Numbered from the stretch's first letter, positions 30,362 through 39,297 are shown. The stretch: DNA of 64,000 nucleotides from Bacillota bacterium (GCA_902363515.1 CABJAN010000014.1:24972-88971), one strand, 5' to 3'. Program-made: numbers and translations. The notes: generated from the letters alone by a model not told the origin.

Positions 30362-30655
30362 ATGGCAAGTACAATTCAAATTCGTGTTGATGATGAGTTA
30401 AAGACAAAATCAGATCAACTTTTTAAAGAGCTTGGAACAGATACTACCACAGCAATTCGAATGTTTTTAACTCAGGCTGTGGCGAATAATGGATTTCCAT
30501 TTGAAATAAAAAGAAGAGTCCGTAATCCGTATGTTGCTATGTCTGAAGAAGATATTTTAGAGAAACTTGAAAACTCCAGAAAATCCGCTGCACAGGGGAA
30601 ATATAGATCTGCTGAATCCTTTGTTTCAGATATGAGGGAAAAATATGGATTATAA
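30362..30655 (+). CDS. RelB/DinJ-family antitoxin
   Basis: The 97-residue protein starts with an RHH DNA-binding strand (STIQIRVDDELKTKSDQLF) and the segment LGTDTTTAIRMFLTQAV, both typical of RelB/DinJ. The C-terminal half should wrap the toxin. It overlaps the toxin gene by 11 bases. Antitoxin dimers normally repress their own promoter. Confidence 0.9.
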   Translation: MASTIQIRVDDELKTKSDQLFKELGTDTTTAIRMFLTQAVANNGFPFEIKRRVRNPYVAMSEEDILEKLENSRKSAAQGKYRSAESFVSDMREKYGL

Positions 30656-30959
30656 TATTGTCATTACCGCAGATGCAGAAGCAGATTTAGATGGATTTAT
30701 CCAATATCTTTTGTTTGAAAAGAAAAATGAGCAGGCAGCCAAGAATGTTCTTGACGATTTCGAGGCTACCAAAGAATATTTGAAAAATGTTGCAGGAAGT
30801 TTAAATCTTTGTGATAATCCGCGATTTAGAGTTCTGGGATATCGTCGAATTCATTTCCTTAGACATAGATATTTTATATTATATCGAATTGAAGGAAATT
30901 TAGTATTCATAGACAACATTTTTCATGAACTTCAAGATTATGAAAATAAAATCATGTAA
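30645..30959 (+). CDS. RelE/ParE-family toxin
   Basis: The 104-residue protein has the RelE/ParE fold order: an N-terminal strand (YNIVITADAEADLDGFIQYL), two helices with FEATKEYL, then strands with FRVLGYRRIHFLRHRYFILYRI and a C-terminal FHELQDYE. This family contains ribosome-dependent mRNA nucleases (RelE, YafQ) and gyrase poisons (ParE); sequence alone does not decide between them. Confidence 0.87.
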   Translation: MDYNIVITADAEADLDGFIQYLLFEKKNEQAAKNVLDDFEATKEYLKNVAGSLNLCDNPRFRVLGYRRIHFLRHRYFILYRIEGNLVFIDNIFHELQDYENKIM

Positions 30960-31004
30960 AATAGCAACAATGAAATAGTGATATGAGTGTTCGCACTTGG
31001 CTAT

Positions 31005-31045
31005 AAGGTCATTTACCATAAAAAACGTAGATGGCCTTTTTCTTT
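31005..31045 (+). terminator. Terminator after the RelE gene
   Basis: AAGGTCATTTA pairs with TAGATGGCCTT (two G-U pairs) around CCATAAAAAACG, followed by TTTTCTTTTATTT. Confidence 0.7.
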
Positions 31046-31230
31046 TATTTACTGATACAAAGTTTATAAGGACAAGTCTATACTTCTGGAAAAAGATGTG
31101 GTATATTTTCTTCTGAGGTTTTACAGTGAAAAGCAGCAGTATACCGAAAATAATCATACTGAAAAACCAGAGACAGCTTGATACATATTATCAGAGATTT
31201 TTATGATAGAGAACAGAAAGGAAAGATGTT

Positions 31231-32256
31231 ATGAGAACAGCAGATTTTTATTATGATTTACCAGAAGAACTCATTGCCCAGGACCCGCTTTTGGACCGTT
31301 CTTCTTCCAGATTAATGCATTTAGATAAGAAAACAGGAGAAATCCAGCATACGGATTTTAAACACATTGTAAATTACTTAAAACCAGGGGATTGCCTGGT
31401 GATTAATGATACCCGTGTGATTCCGGCCCGTTTATATGGAAGCAAAGTGGGCACAGATGCGGGAATTGAAATTTTGCTTTTAAAGAGAAAAGAAAACAAT
31501 ATCTGGGAAACTTTGGTAAAGCCTGGTAAGAAGGCAAAACCAGGGACAAAAATCAGTTTTGGAGACGGACTTTTGATTGGAGAGGTTCTGGATATTGTAG
31601 AAGAGGGCAACCGCCTGATTCAGTTTACTTATGATGGCATCTTTGAGGAAATTTTGGACCAGCTTGGAGAAATGCCGCTGCCTCCTTACATTACTCACAA
31701 GCTTCAGGATAAAGAACGCTATCAGACTGTGTATGCCAAAAATGAAGGAAGCGCTGCGGCACCTACTGCAGGACTTCATTTTACCAAAGAATTGCTGCAG
31801 CAGATTCAGGATATGGGAGTAAAGATTGCTCATGTGACCCTTCATGTGGGGCTTGGAACCTTCCGCCCGGTGAAAGTGGATGATGTAGAAAACCATCATA
31901 TGCATTCTGAATTTTATGTGGTGGAGGAAGACCAGGCAAAACTTATCAATGACACCAAGAAAAATGGAGGAAGGGTGATTTCCGTTGGAACTACAAGCTG
32001 CAGAACCCTGGAATCGGCTACGGATGAAAACGGAATCCTCCAGGCAAAAAGCGGATGGACTGAAATCTTTATTTATCCTGGTTATAAGTTTAAGATGATT
32101 GATGCGCTGATTACAAACTTCCACTTGCCGGAATCCACACTTCTTATGCTGGTTTCTGCACTGGCAGGGAAGGAGCACATTATGAAGGCGTATGAGGAAG
32201 CTGTGAAGGAGCGGTATCGGTTCTTTAGTTTTGGAGATGCTATGATGATAGAATAG
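31231..32256 (+). CDS. queA: tRNA preQ1(34) S-adenosylmethionine ribosyltransferase-isomerase
   Basis: QueA transfers the ribosyl of SAM to preQ1 in tRNA to make epoxyqueuosine. Family motifs are [14 protein letters not shown] at the N-terminus, [24 protein letters not shown] and [19 protein letters not shown]. At 341 residues it is full length. Here it lies between two small toxin-like loci rather than with tgt. Confidence 0.95.
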   Translation: MRTADFYYDLPEELIAQDPLLDRSSSRLMHLDKKTGEIQHTDFKHIVNYLKPGDCLVINDTRVIPARLYGSKVGTDAGIEILLLKRKENNIWETLVKPGKKAKPGTKISFGDGLLIGEVLDIVEEGNRLIQFTYDGIFEEILDQLGEMPLPPYITHKLQDKERYQTVYAKNEGSAAAPTAGLHFTKELLQQIQDMGVKIAHVTLHVGLGTFRPVKVDDVENHHMHSEFYVVEEDQAKLINDTKKNGGRVISVGTTSCRTLESATDENGILQAKSGWTEIFIYPGYKFKMIDALITNFHLPESTLLMLVSALAGKEHIMKAYEEAVKERYRFFSFGDAMMIE

Positions 32257-32280
32257 CAAGAGGCATTTTAAAAAAGAAAA

Positions 32281-32332
32281 ATCTCAAATAATGAGATAAA
32301 ATGGTTGCAGTATGCTGTTATAAGAGTATAAT
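32281..32332 (+). promoter_or_regulatory. Promoter and inverted repeat ahead of the XRE-ImmA/IrrE-PIN cassette
   Basis: TTGCAG (32305-32310) and a perfect TATAAT (32327-32332) are separated by 16 bases. Just upstream of the -35 lies ATCTCA-AATAA-TGAGAT (32281-32297), a perfect 6-bp-arm inverted repeat that may bind the XRE protein. Confidence 0.55.
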
Positions 32333-32383
32333 AGTAACTAAGAAAGGAAAAATCTTATAATTTAGGAAAAAGGAGAGGGTGTC

Positions 32384-32749
32384 ATGACAAAGTTTATAAG
32401 CAATGTAAACAAATACTTATCTGAAATGAAAATCAAGCAGACTTACCTCAGCATGATTACCGGAATCGATAAGAATAAGATGTCACGCTTATTGACTGGT
32501 TCACAAGAGGAAAGTGGCACGGATATGGAAAAAATAGCACGTGGATTGGGAAAGAGTATAGAATACTTTTTGTCGGATTCCATTTCTATCCCCCAGGTGG
32601 GGAGTTTTTCCAGGAACAAAATAGCATTTTATGCTGGAGAACCATCTCATAAGCAAGAGCAGATTGCAAACCAATTAATGGAACTGATGGAGAATATCGA
32701 CGAAGTGATGAGTGCAAAAAGTCGATTTGAGAATATAGCCAGGAGATAA
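32384..32749 (+). CDS. XRE-family helix-turn-helix protein
   Basis: This 121-residue protein has an N-terminal HTH (residues about 8-62, with KQTYLSMITGIDKNKMSRLLTG) and a helical tail rich in Gln, Glu and Met that probably dimerises. The start at 32384 follows AAGGAGAGGG. The ImmA/IrrE-type gene begins four bases after its stop. By analogy with two-gene HTH plus ImmA/IrrE systems it is likely the repressor and antidote of this cassette. Confidence 0.82.
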   Translation: MTKFISNVNKYLSEMKIKQTYLSMITGIDKNKMSRLLTGSQEESGTDMEKIARGLGKSIEYFLSDSISIPQVGSFSRNKIAFYAGEPSHKQEQIANQLMELMENIDEVMSAKSRFENIARR

Positions 32750-32752
32750 TGG

Positions 32753-33556
32753 ATGAATGTAGAGCGTTTACGTAAAATCATTGCATATAGTGAAAAAAAC
32801 TATGAGGAAATAAACTGCAAGATGAAACGGTTTTGCTCATTTACAGGAATTGAATATGATAGCGATCTTCTTAACATTCTTCAGATAGTAAGGACTTCAT
32901 TTCAGAGGAAAGGATTTCTTGTTTTTGAAATGCCCTTTGCAGATGATGAAATAGGAGCACTGTGTTATAAAGGTGATGGTCTGGGATATGTTGTAATTAA
33001 TACATCATTGCCTAGAGTAAATGCGAATTTTGCGATTGCTCATGAAATCTATCATGTTTTCTTTCAGGAAAATGAATTTGTGTCTAAGGTGGAGTTTGCA
33101 GATGATCACTATTATGAGCATGAAGAAGAATATGCAGCTAATTTGTTTGCGGGTATGTTGCTGATGCCGGAGATTAGTTTCAGAAGAATGTACTCAAAGT
33201 TTAAGGATGAATCAAAGGATGATAAAACGGACACAATTATCCGATTAATGTCATATTATCAAGTTCCGTACATGTCAGTATTAATTAGGTGCCTTGAATT
33301 AGAGTTAATAACAGGAAATACATTATCGGAACAAATTCTTAATGTGGATAGAATCTGGATAAAGCAGAGATTATCTGAATTATGGTTAGATGAAAGTATC
33401 ATGGATTCATCAAATAAGGATGATTTTTCTCATTTAGAGACTATGGTGGAGAGCCTGGGAAGAAAATATATTGAAGAGGAATATATTAACGAGCGCACAT
33501 TAAAGAAGGTTCTTCATAATATGCGAGAATTGTACCGAAAGATAAAGGGGGAGTAA
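32753..33556 (+). CDS. ImmA/IrrE-family metallopeptidase
   Basis: The zinc-peptidase motif HEIYH is at residues 97-101 (in FAIAHEIYHVFF), and the downstream Glu segment EEEYAANLFAGMLLMP supplies the third ligand. This is the DUF955/ImmA-IrrE pattern. Relatives cleave XRE-type repressors, as in ImmA of ICEBs1, or act as toxins beside an HTH antitoxin. A C-terminal extension of about 110 residues is helical and unassigned. It lies between the XRE and PIN-like genes with four-base gaps. Confidence 0.87.
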   Translation: MNVERLRKIIAYSEKNYEEINCKMKRFCSFTGIEYDSDLLNILQIVRTSFQRKGFLVFEMPFADDEIGALCYKGDGLGYVVINTSLPRVNANFAIAHEIYHVFFQENEFVSKVEFADDHYYEHEEEYAANLFAGMLLMPEISFRRMYSKFKDESKDDKTDTIIRLMSYYQVPYMSVLIRCLELELITGNTLSEQILNVDRIWIKQRLSELWLDESIMDSSNKDDFSHLETMVESLGRKYIEEEYINERTLKKVLHNMRELYRKIKGE

Positions 33557-33559
33557 GAT

Positions 33560-34498
33560 ATGGCAACCACATATACTGAAAGCCCAAGCAATTTTTGTGA
33601 GATAGAATCATTTGTTGAAACTGAGATTAGTGAAATAAAAAGTATTTTTTTCTCAACTGAAAAAGTGTTCTTTTATGATGCATGTTCTTTTCAAAGGCAC
33701 TCAAATTTAGCAGATAAAGAGAAAGACATTCTGATAAATTATTATTGCGAACGCGGAATAGCCGTTTTTATTACAAGATGTATTTTGATGGAATTAGCAT
33801 CAAATCAGCACAAACTGATAGAAAAGTATATTGCGTTCATAAAAAGTATGAACGATGCCGGAGTTCCGGTCATCCTATATAATGAAGAGTTTACATATGA
33901 CATATTATCTGAATGTTTTTCTTCCAATGATAAAATAAACGAGTACTTAACGTGGGCGGTTAGAATGGTAAAATCACCTGTAAGCACGATTGAAGAAACC
34001 TTGAAGTCAGATGCAAAGCTTTATTCAGAAGTGATTGAGGGAAAGACTGTAAAATCATCAGACTTATACAAAAGATTTTTCACAACAGTACGAGGAAATA
34101 AAGAACATCATGATAATTTAGGGGAAGAATTAATATCCATATGTGTACATATTTTATCTTATCTGCCTGGTGTTTCCGATGGAAAACTTTGTGTGTTGAC
34201 GGATGATAAGGGTGCTGTCGGAAAGATTGATTCTGTAATGAGGAGAACCAATCCACAGAATAGAGGTTCTAAAATTATTTTATTCAGTACACCGAAGTTC
34301 GTACAGCATATGTTCCAGGAACATGTAGAGATGTCAGAAGAAGCCATGATAAATCTTATTTCTCAGGGAAGAACAGGAAATATAACGGTAATGGGAATAA
34401 CTGCTTTTGATTTGAAAGTTGATGAAAAAATATCAATGACGAGTAGAGAACTGGTTCAAAAGATAATGGAACCTAATGGTATAAAAATTGTGTTTTAG
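33560..34498 (+). CDS. Large PIN-like domain protein, putative ribonuclease
   Basis: No named family was recognised, but the 312 residues fit a PIN nuclease fold. Acidic positions fall in the right order: Asp40 at the end of the first strand (KVFFYDACS), Glu78 in ITRCILMELAS, Glu189/Glu190 in NLGEELIS, and Asp215/Asp216 in VLTDDKGAVG. PIN proteins cut RNA with Mg2+ or Mn2+. A C-terminal extension from about 245 holds a possible small domain. It begins four bases after the peptidase gene, so the three genes form one unit; the block is clearly richer in A+T than its flanks. Confidence 0.62.
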   Translation: MATTYTESPSNFCEIESFVETEISEIKSIFFSTEKVFFYDACSFQRHSNLADKEKDILINYYCERGIAVFITRCILMELASNQHKLIEKYIAFIKSMNDAGVPVILYNEEFTYDILSECFSSNDKINEYLTWAVRMVKSPVSTIEETLKSDAKLYSEVIEGKTVKSSDLYKRFFTTVRGNKEHHDNLGEELISICVHILSYLPGVSDGKLCVLTDDKGAVGKIDSVMRRTNPQNRGSKIILFSTPKFVQHMFQEHVEMSEEAMINLISQGRTGNITVMGITAFDLKVDEKISMTSRELVQKIMEPNGIKIVF

Positions 34499-34512
34499 AA
34501 AGGAATGATTAA

Positions 34513-35013
34513 ATGGATATTTCTGCAGAACTGCAAAACCATATCTCCTTAAAAGAAAGAACCAGAAAACATGTGAAAATTTATTTCCAGAAAACTCAGG
34601 ATGCTGAGATTAAACGCATGCTTCCCAGTACAGTCCGGACAGAAGAAGAGGCACTGAAGGCTTTTGAAGAAACACAAAGATCAGATGCAACCAGTTTTGG
34701 AAGGACGATTTATTATGACAAAGCATATATAGGAGATATCTGGTGCTACAATATAAACACAGAAGAAGCACCAAATGGAATGCTTAGTTACTGTATCTTT
34801 GATAAAAAGTTCTGGAATAAAGGAAGCGCCACAAAGGCACTTGCCCTATTTTTGGAAGAACTACAGAAATATTATCAGGTGAAGGAACTGGGGGCTTTTT
34901 TATATGCCGCCAATGCAGCATCCAGAAGAGTTCTGGAAAAGAATGGATTTGCAAAAGCAGAGACCATAGTAGAAGATGGCGTGGAGTCCTTTTACTATGA
35001 ATGGAAATTATAA
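34513..35013 (+). CDS. GNAT-family N-acetyltransferase
   Basis: The protein has the RimJ/RimL-like GNAT form: a YYDKAYIGDIWCY strand pair, ...YCIFDKKFWNKGSATKAL for acetyl-CoA binding and ANAASRRVLEKNGF near the end. At 166 residues it is a typical size. It begins 14 bases after the PIN-like gene behind AAAGGAATG and could be its fourth operon member, though its base composition is closer to the host average. The substrate is unknown. Confidence 0.85.
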   Translation: MDISAELQNHISLKERTRKHVKIYFQKTQDAEIKRMLPSTVRTEEEALKAFEETQRSDATSFGRTIYYDKAYIGDIWCYNINTEEAPNGMLSYCIFDKKFWNKGSATKALALFLEELQKYYQVKELGAFLYAANAASRRVLEKNGFAKAETIVEDGVESFYYEWKL

Positions 35014-35041
35014 AAAATGCTACAAAATTTTTCATTTTCTT

Positions 35042-35070
35042 TCAACACTTTAGGTTTCTCATTCGTTCTA
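35042..35070 (+). promoter_or_regulatory. Possible ECF-type promoter ahead of the sigma gene
   Basis: TCAACACTTT near 35042-35051 and CGTTCTA at 35064-35070 resemble the AAC...CGT pattern of ECF-sigma promoters and not the housekeeping consensus. Its position just upstream of a sigma gene suggests autoregulation. Confidence 0.45.
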
Positions 35071-35123
35071 TTAATGTAACAGGAATTCCCAAGACAAAAT
35101 AAAACCAGAAGGGAGGAGAAACC

Positions 35124-35588
35124 GTGATTGAACATTTATATCAGGCATTTTATCAGGAGCTGCTTGCCTGGTGCAGAAATATGACTGGCAAGGAGGCTCT
35201 GGCAGAAGACCTGGTTCAGGAAGGATATTTGCGGGCTATGAACAGTGAACCTGTTCTTGCAAATCTAAATCAGAGACAGCAAAGAGCCTGGCTATATCGG
35301 ACCATTCGGAATCTGTATGTGGATTATGTCCGTCACGGTGCCTTTGAAACCGCAGCGGAGACTTTGCCGGAAACAGCTCAGGAGACAGGAGAGTATACAG
35401 AAATCGACTGTTCTCAGATGCTGGATTTGTTGCCGGACGAAGAACGTGTTATCTTTGTCATGCGGTATCTGGAAGGTTACACTTCCATTGAAATCGGAAA
35501 CTTATTTCAATTATCAGGCAGTACCGTGCGTTCCCGTCTTGCGTCAGCGAGAAAGCGCCTTCGGAAAGTCTGGAGCGAATCTGTGTGA
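35124..35588 (+). CDS. ECF-type RNA polymerase sigma factor
   Basis: Region 2 is visible in LAEDLVQEGYLRAM and the tryptophan-containing WLYRTIRNLYVDYVR; region 4 is in LPDEERVIFVMRYLEGYTSIEIG with the SGSTVRSRLASARKRL helix-turn-helix. At 154 residues it is a compact two-domain sigma. The start is GTG behind GGGAGGAG. No zinc-finger or membrane anti-sigma gene adjoins it; the next gene encodes a soluble beta-rich protein. Confidence 0.9.
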   Translation: MIEHLYQAFYQELLAWCRNMTGKEALAEDLVQEGYLRAMNSEPVLANLNQRQQRAWLYRTIRNLYVDYVRHGAFETAAETLPETAQETGEYTEIDCSQMLDLLPDEERVIFVMRYLEGYTSIEIGNLFQLSGSTVRSRLASARKRLRKVWSESV

Positions 35589-35604
35589 AAGGAAGAAAAA
35601 GAAT

Positions 35605-36810
35605 ATGAAGAAAAATTTAGTTATTAATACGGAAATTTGTGATGCAAGAAATATAAAAGAAGAAAACTATGCTGGATATGAGCAGATTATTTTAAATGCA
35701 GAAATTCTTGTGGTGGACAATAAAAGCAAGGAAGTTCTCCATAAGCTTCCGGTTACTACCAATGTGGAAATTACTTTAGATTTAGAAAAGGATGCCAGCT
35801 TATCCATGATAAACGGGGAATACGAAATCACAGGAAATACTGTGCCTGAGGAACATAGTGTTTTATTTGTAAATGGAACCTTGCGGATTGGGAAGGATGC
35901 CCAGGAGGTTTTGAAGCAGTATCAGTGTATTCAGGTCAATGGTAGCGTCAGATGCCCCAGAAGTCTGGCATCCTGCCTTGGAAATATTCAGGTCAATGGA
36001 AACACCATGGTGATTCCAGATGACTGTACAGAGCTGAAAGATGATTTTGAAATGGACACGTATTTTCCTCTGCGTGCAAAAGAACATGGAAATTATTTTG
36101 CTGCCAGGAGAGTGAGAGTGCTGGATGAGAAAATCAATCTGGAAACCTTAAAGGACAAACACATTCATTTTGTCACAAAAACCTTGCTTACAAGGGAAGA
36201 AATGATTCCGGATGTGATTGGTATGGTAGATGAAAATACAGAATTACAGGTTGTACCCGCAGGTTATAGCTATGTCAGCAAAGATGCAGTGCTGGATGAA
36301 ATGCTGTTGGAGAAGCATGGAACAAAGCTGTACATTGATGGCTCTCTTACATTAGAAAAAAGCAGTACCCCATGGATTGAGAAACTGGAAAACCTCCAGG
36401 TATCCGGTGTTGTTACACTGCTTAGAAGTCAGGTAGAAGCTTTCCGTGCCATTGGCGCAGAATACAAGGAACTGGAAATTGTGAAAGGGAAAATCGTGAA
36501 AAACCACTCTTCCCTTACGGTAGATGCTGCTATGCTGGAACAGGCCGAAGACGGCGTGACTGTGAAAAATTGCGCAAGCCTGAAAGTAAAAGAAGATGTT
36601 TCCCCGGAAGCTATTTTAGAAAGACTGCAAATTGCTAATTGCGCAACCATAAAATGCAGTCCACAGCAAAAGTCTGCTCTCCAGATGGTAAGTAAAAATG
36701 TTGCCAATATTGAGGACGGAGAGGATTCCGGGGAAAAAACAGGAGTCTTCAGTGTTTTGAAACAACTGGCAGACTCCAAAATAGTAAACGCAGAGAAATA
36801 TTTAATGTAG
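35605..36810 (+). CDS. Beta-solenoid-like protein of unknown function, partner of the ECF sigma
   Basis: I do not recognise a named family. The 401 residues have no signal peptide or membrane helix. They contain repeated short strands ending in N-G or D-G turns (VLFVNGTLRIG, CIQVNGSVR, NIQVNGNTM, LYIDGSLTLE, LQVSGVVTLL, VKNCASLKV, IANCATIKC), which suggests a right-handed beta-solenoid as in bactofilin-like scaffolds. It begins 16 bases after the sigma gene, so it may sense or scaffold something for that regulon. Its last codons overlap the convergent permease gene by nine bases. Confidence 0.65.
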   Translation: MKKNLVINTEICDARNIKEENYAGYEQIILNAEILVVDNKSKEVLHKLPVTTNVEITLDLEKDASLSMINGEYEITGNTVPEEHSVLFVNGTLRIGKDAQEVLKQYQCIQVNGSVRCPRSLASCLGNIQVNGNTMVIPDDCTELKDDFEMDTYFPLRAKEHGNYFAARRVRVLDEKINLETLKDKHIHFVTKTLLTREEMIPDVIGMVDENTELQVVPAGYSYVSKDAVLDEMLLEKHGTKLYIDGSLTLEKSSTPWIEKLENLQVSGVVTLLRSQVEAFRAIGAEYKELEIVKGKIVKNHSSLTVDAAMLEQAEDGVTVKNCASLKVKEDVSPEAILERLQIANCATIKCSPQQKSALQMVSKNVANIEDGEDSGEKTGVFSVLKQLADSKIVNAEKYLM

Positions 36811-37533
36811 ACCCTTTGTTCTCTGCAAGAAGAGAAGAGAAACTCCTCCGCACAGCAGCAGAACCAGAAGGCTGCAAAACCTGCCTTCCGGGGAGGTTTC
36901 GTAATACCCGGACACGCCAAAGATGGCGCTGATGGGATAAAAGGTTTTTAAAACCGGCGACATACTCATGAAAAGTCCTGCAAAAGAATAAAGTTCAGCC
37001 AGAACCATTGCCAGCCAGTAGCTTTTCTTCCAGTAGGGCACCAGGGCAATAATCGGAGAAACTGCCAGAAACACCCCGATGCCTTCCAGTAGATACATGT
37101 TCAGAAAATGAAAAAACATCTGAAACGAAACTTCTGAGGTATGAAGAATTACTTCTGCTGAAAACGTAAGAAGAAAAAGCAGGAGGTAAATAAAAATGCC
37201 AAACACAAAAGTAACCAGAAGTTTTGCTGCTGTTAACTCCCTCTTACTCACGGGAATCAGCAGCAGGGATTTCATGGTATCATCCTGCTCTTCCCGGCAG
37301 ATGAGATAGCTGCCAAACAGCGCAAGCATGGCAGGCAGAACGAATAATGTAGCCCATACCTGTGCTGTGGATAAGTACCAGCCAGTGCGGTTCAGGGCGT
37401 ATTGTTCTTCTGATACCATGACAACACCACCGGAAAACACCAGGATAGCCACAAAAAAGACTGCAAAAATAGTAACAAAGAGAATGTTGGAGCGGCGGAG
37501 CTTTTGAAGTTCCGCCCATAATAATGTTTTCAT
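36802..37533 (-). CDS. LanG-like ABC-2 permease
   Basis: The protein has 243 residues with about six hydrophobic helices and an N-terminal amphipathic WAELQKLRRSN, the pattern of lantibiotic-immunity permeases (LanE/LanG, BcrB-like). It is the last gene of a minus-strand operon after the second permease and the ATPase. It should form the heterodimeric channel that expels a membrane-active peptide. Confidence 0.82.
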   Translation of the reverse strand: MKTLLWAELQKLRRSNILFVTIFAVFFVAILVFSGGVVMVSEEQYALNRTGWYLSTAQVWATLFVLPAMLALFGSYLICREEQDDTMKSLLLIPVSKRELTAAKLLVTFVFGIFIYLLLFLLTFSAEVILHTSEVSFQMFFHFLNMYLLEGIGVFLAVSPIIALVPYWKKSYWLAMVLAELYSFAGLFMSMSPVLKTFYPISAIFGVSGYYETSPEGRFCSLLVLLLCGGVSLLFLQRTKGLH

Positions 37534-37542
37534 ATGTTCACC

Positions 37543-38274
37543 CTACTTTCTTTTTCGTAATGCCAGGCTGGCAAATGCAATAGAACCCAGACTCCACACA
37601 AGAATGCCGAGAAAGGCAGGCAAAAGTTCCGAAGGGAGAGTAAGCCCTGGTATGATTCCGTTTCTTGCAATTAAAATAGAGGTACAGGAAATAGGATGAA
37701 AATAGGGACAAGCAGAGGTCATGAAAAATCCTGCAAAGAGATAAAGCAAAATCATACAAGCAGGAAAAAGATATCCCTTTTGCAAAGCAGACAGTGCCAA
37801 AACAGGAAGCATGGAAATTCCTATGAGAACTGCAATTTCCAGACAACGTTCCACCAAAAACAGAGTGTCAGCCCAGGAAAAAGGGAAATATCCAGGAAGG
37901 ACTCCAAAGAGTACAGAGGCTGCTGCATTCAGAAGCATAAAGCTCATGGAATACAGAAGAATTACAAAAAATTTGCTGAAAAACAATCCCATCTTATTTA
38001 CAGGCACAATCCAGAGCTGCCTGAACATATCATATCTGGTTTCCTCATGCATGAATATTACACACAGCATCCCAAGTACAAAAGGAACAATCATAAACTG
38101 AGTAAAGCCGAAGGCAGACCACTTGTAAAACATCATAGGATTTACATTGGTTTCTCCCAAATAGTGAAAGTATAAAAAGGCAAAAAATGGCATCACAAAG
38201 GAGCAGGGCAGTAGGAAATACAGAAGTTTTTGGCGGCGCAGTTTCAAAAATTCTATCTGTATGAGTTTAAGCAA
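37543..38274 (-). CDS. LanE-like ABC-2 permease
   Basis: About six hydrophobic helices follow the basic start LKLIQIEFLKLRRQKLL. In-frame GTG 38283 lies inside the ribosome site AGGAGGTG, so TTG 38274, eight bases after AGGAGG, is taken as the start (243 residues). It overlaps the ATPase gene by eight bases. It pairs with the permease at 36802-37533. Confidence 0.82.
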   Translation of the reverse strand: MLKLIQIEFLKLRRQKLLYFLLPCSFVMPFFAFLYFHYLGETNVNPMMFYKWSAFGFTQFMIVPFVLGMLCVIFMHEETRYDMFRQLWIVPVNKMGLFFSKFFVILLYSMSFMLLNAAASVLFGVLPGYFPFSWADTLFLVERCLEIAVLIGISMLPVLALSALQKGYLFPACMILLYLFAGFFMTSACPYFHPISCTSILIARNGIIPGLTLPSELLPAFLGILVWSLGSIAFASLALRKRK

Positions 38275-39190
38275 TTCCCTCACCTCCTGTTATGTTTTTG
38301 AAATAATCTTCCAGAGTCTGGGTATAAAGGCCAGAGTTCATAAGGGTGATTCCCTCCAGAACCAGAGCCGTGTTCAGCTCTCCCATATTCAGAGAAGTAT
38401 CATAAATCTGTACGGTGTGTTCATCCTGGACGGAATATTCCTGTACCTGAAACTTTCGTTCCAGAATCAACAGGGTTTTGGGAATATCTGAAACTTCTAA
38501 AAGAATGTATTTGCTGTTGCGTTTTTCCAAGTCTTTCATACTGCTTTCTTCCAGAAGAACACCATGGTCAAGAATCCCCACATCATCAGCAAGAAGGGAA
38601 ATTTCAGACAAAATATGACTGGAAATTAAAATAGTTTTTCCCTGCTGGGTACTGAGTTTTTTCATAAAATCCCGCATTTCGGAAATTCCAATGGGGTCCA
38701 GTCCATTGGTAGGCTCATCTAAAATTAAAAGCTCAGGGTCATGCAAAATAGCATTGGCAATCCCAAGGCGCTGCTTCATACCAAGGGAATATTTGCCAAA
38801 AGTTTTTTTGTCCTGATAGGGTAGGCCCACAATCTCCAGGGCGTGTTTCACTGCATGGTTGGATGCAGTGCCGCGAAGCCTTGCGAAAATTTCCAGATTC
38901 TCTGTTCCTGTTAAATTCGGGTAAAACCCAGGAGCTTCAATCATAGCGCCGATTCTGGGATAAAGAAGTTTTTCATTTCCGGAAAGGGTACTGCCAAAAA
39001 GTTCCACACTGCCGGAAGTGGCAGACGTAAGCCCAAGAATCATTTTCATAATCGTGGTTTTTCCGGCGCCGTTGCGGCCCAAAAGCCCGTAAATACGTCC
39101 TCTTTTTACATGGAGATTTACCTGATTGACTGTGGTCTGGTCTCCATATTTTTTTGTAAGCTGGCTGGTTTGAATCACCATATCTTCCAT
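38267..39190 (-). CDS. LanF/BcrA-like ABC transporter ATP-binding protein
   Basis: Walker A is GRNGAGKTT, the signature reads YSLGMKQRLGIANAI, and Walker B is LLILDEPTNGLD. The LGMKQRLG signature is typical of BcrA/LanF bacitracin- and lantibiotic-resistance ATPases. A C-terminal domain of about 80 residues follows. The promoter upstream carries the four-repeat operator at 39257-39297, and the histidine kinase and regulator genes lie directly behind it. Confidence 0.92.
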   Translation of the reverse strand: MEDMVIQTSQLTKKYGDQTTVNQVNLHVKRGRIYGLLGRNGAGKTTIMKMILGLTSATSGSVELFGSTLSGNEKLLYPRIGAMIEAPGFYPNLTGTENLEIFARLRGTASNHAVKHALEIVGLPYQDKKTFGKYSLGMKQRLGIANAILHDPELLILDEPTNGLDPIGISEMRDFMKKLSTQQGKTILISSHILSEISLLADDVGILDHGVLLEESSMKDLEKRNSKYILLEVSDIPKTLLILERKFQVQEYSVQDEHTVQIYDTSLNMGELNTALVLEGITLMNSGLYTQTLEDYFKNITGGEGIA

Positions 39191-39243
39191 ATTGTATTCC
39201 TCACTTTTCTTTCTTATCTGGTAAGAAGTTCCTTACAAAAAAC

Positions 39244-39297
39244 AGTATACAGGAACAACCTTGCCAAAACCTTGCCGCAATCTTGTTTTTACCTTGC
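39244..39297 (-). promoter_or_regulatory. Four-repeat operator and promoter of the first LanFEG-like operon
   Basis: On the plus strand AACCTTGC, AACCTTGC, AATCTTGT and TACCTTGC begin at 39257, 39268, 39279 and 39290, an exact 11-bp period. Reading on the minus strand, seven bases after the last repeat comes TATACT (39249-39244), a good -10; there is no consensus -35, as the repeats occupy that place. This is the layout of a promoter activated by a response regulator. Confidence 0.75.

Noticed and set aside
30362..34498. Prophage or integrative element
   Set aside because: Toxin-like and ImmA/IrrE genes can come from such elements, but no integrase, structural gene or attachment repeat was found.
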